Shown here piece after piece: positions 63,863-64,000 of a stretch of 64,000 bases of DNA; positions within the stretch are counted from its first letter, which is position 1, and every line of letters begins with the position of its first letter. The stretch comes from Chloroflexota bacterium (lineage in GTDB: Bacteria > Chloroflexota > UBA11872 > VXNJ01), in assembly GCA_009840625.1 (NCBI GenBank), contig VXNJ01000010.1, positions 1 to 64,000 on the forward strand, written 5' to 3'. The notes under the pieces were generated by a model that searched no databases, had not been told where the DNA came from, and saw only the letters and a program-made list of their open reading frames with translations. Made by a program: the position numbers and the translations under genes.

Positions 63863-64000
63863 GGCGTTCTTGGCTATTCCCTGGCTACGCGGCCGACACG
63901 GCGCCGGCGCGGTTCTGGCGCCGCCAATTCTGGCAATGCCTGGCCGCGCGCGGTCCGGCCCGGGCGGTTCAACGCCTCACCCGGCGACCACGGTCAGGCG
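63863..64000. other. Right end of the window
   Basis: The last 138 bp hold no supported gene; they should contain the promoter of the aldo/keto reductase gene or the edge of the next gene. Confidence 0.4.

Overview
The window is 64 kb of GC-rich bacterial chromosome. The genes are dense and on both strands, many start with GTG or TTG, and neighbours often overlap by a few bases (ATGA, TTGA, TAATG). The gene set (three formylglycine-type sulfatases, paired phytanoyl-CoA dioxygenases, a xanthine-dehydrogenase-type molybdoenzyme operon, CocE hydrolase, RND/MMPL and MFS transporters, class I ribonucleotide reductase) would suit an uncultured marine or host-associated lineage such as SAR202-like Chloroflexota. 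That placement is inference only: there is no rRNA and no decisive marker, and I recognised no tRNA, CRISPR array or insertion sequence.

Layout. 1-4.8 kb: an artefactual poly-C edge, then the 3' part of a DUF1156 adenine methyltransferase and a DUF499 HEPN/AAA protein (a defence-type pair), followed by two small overlapping ORFs. 4.9-21 kb: membrane proteins, CocE hydrolase, RND transporter, agmatinase-family enzyme, SDR, PabB, a nucleoside phosphorylase/methyltransferase pair and two tandem MFS transporters. 21-24.6 kb: a frameshifted PbfA-like class III aminotransferase, then two tandem phytanoyl-CoA dioxygenase genes with duplicated leaders and the 3' stump of a third copy. 25-28.9 kb: a sulfatase and a two-gene ABC-2 exporter. 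29-34.7 kb: a visibly AT-richer island with an IetA/IetS-like ATPase/subtilase pair and a two-gene cassette whose second gene has a HEPN-like motif and a premature stop. 34.7-37.9 kb: a MarR-ABC-permease operon with palindromic operators. 38-44.3 kb: a sulfatase and a 1463-residue secreted LRR protein. 44.5-48.2 kb: ACP, alpha/beta hydrolase, DUF2461, DUF1971 and a beta-hydroxyacid dehydrogenase. 48.2-52.2 kb: the molybdoenzyme operon (FAD, 2Fe-2S and molybdenum subunits, then a MoaD-like protein). 52.4-57 kb: sulfatase, chorismate synthase and MFS with overlapping ends, then TauE/SafE. 57-64 kb: M20 peptidase, HAD phosphatase, NrdA with two NrdR-like boxes, DUF2203 and aldo/keto reductase.

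Working together. The three sulfatases and the TauE/SafE permease would fit release and handling of sulfur from sulfated organic matter. The PbfA-like enzyme beside Fe/2-oxoglutarate hydroxylases raises a possible aminophosphonate link. Three loci (DUF1156/DUF499, IetAS-like, and the HEPN-like cassette) look like mobile-element or phage conflict systems; the last is the best candidate here for an uncharacterised system, although this copy is broken.
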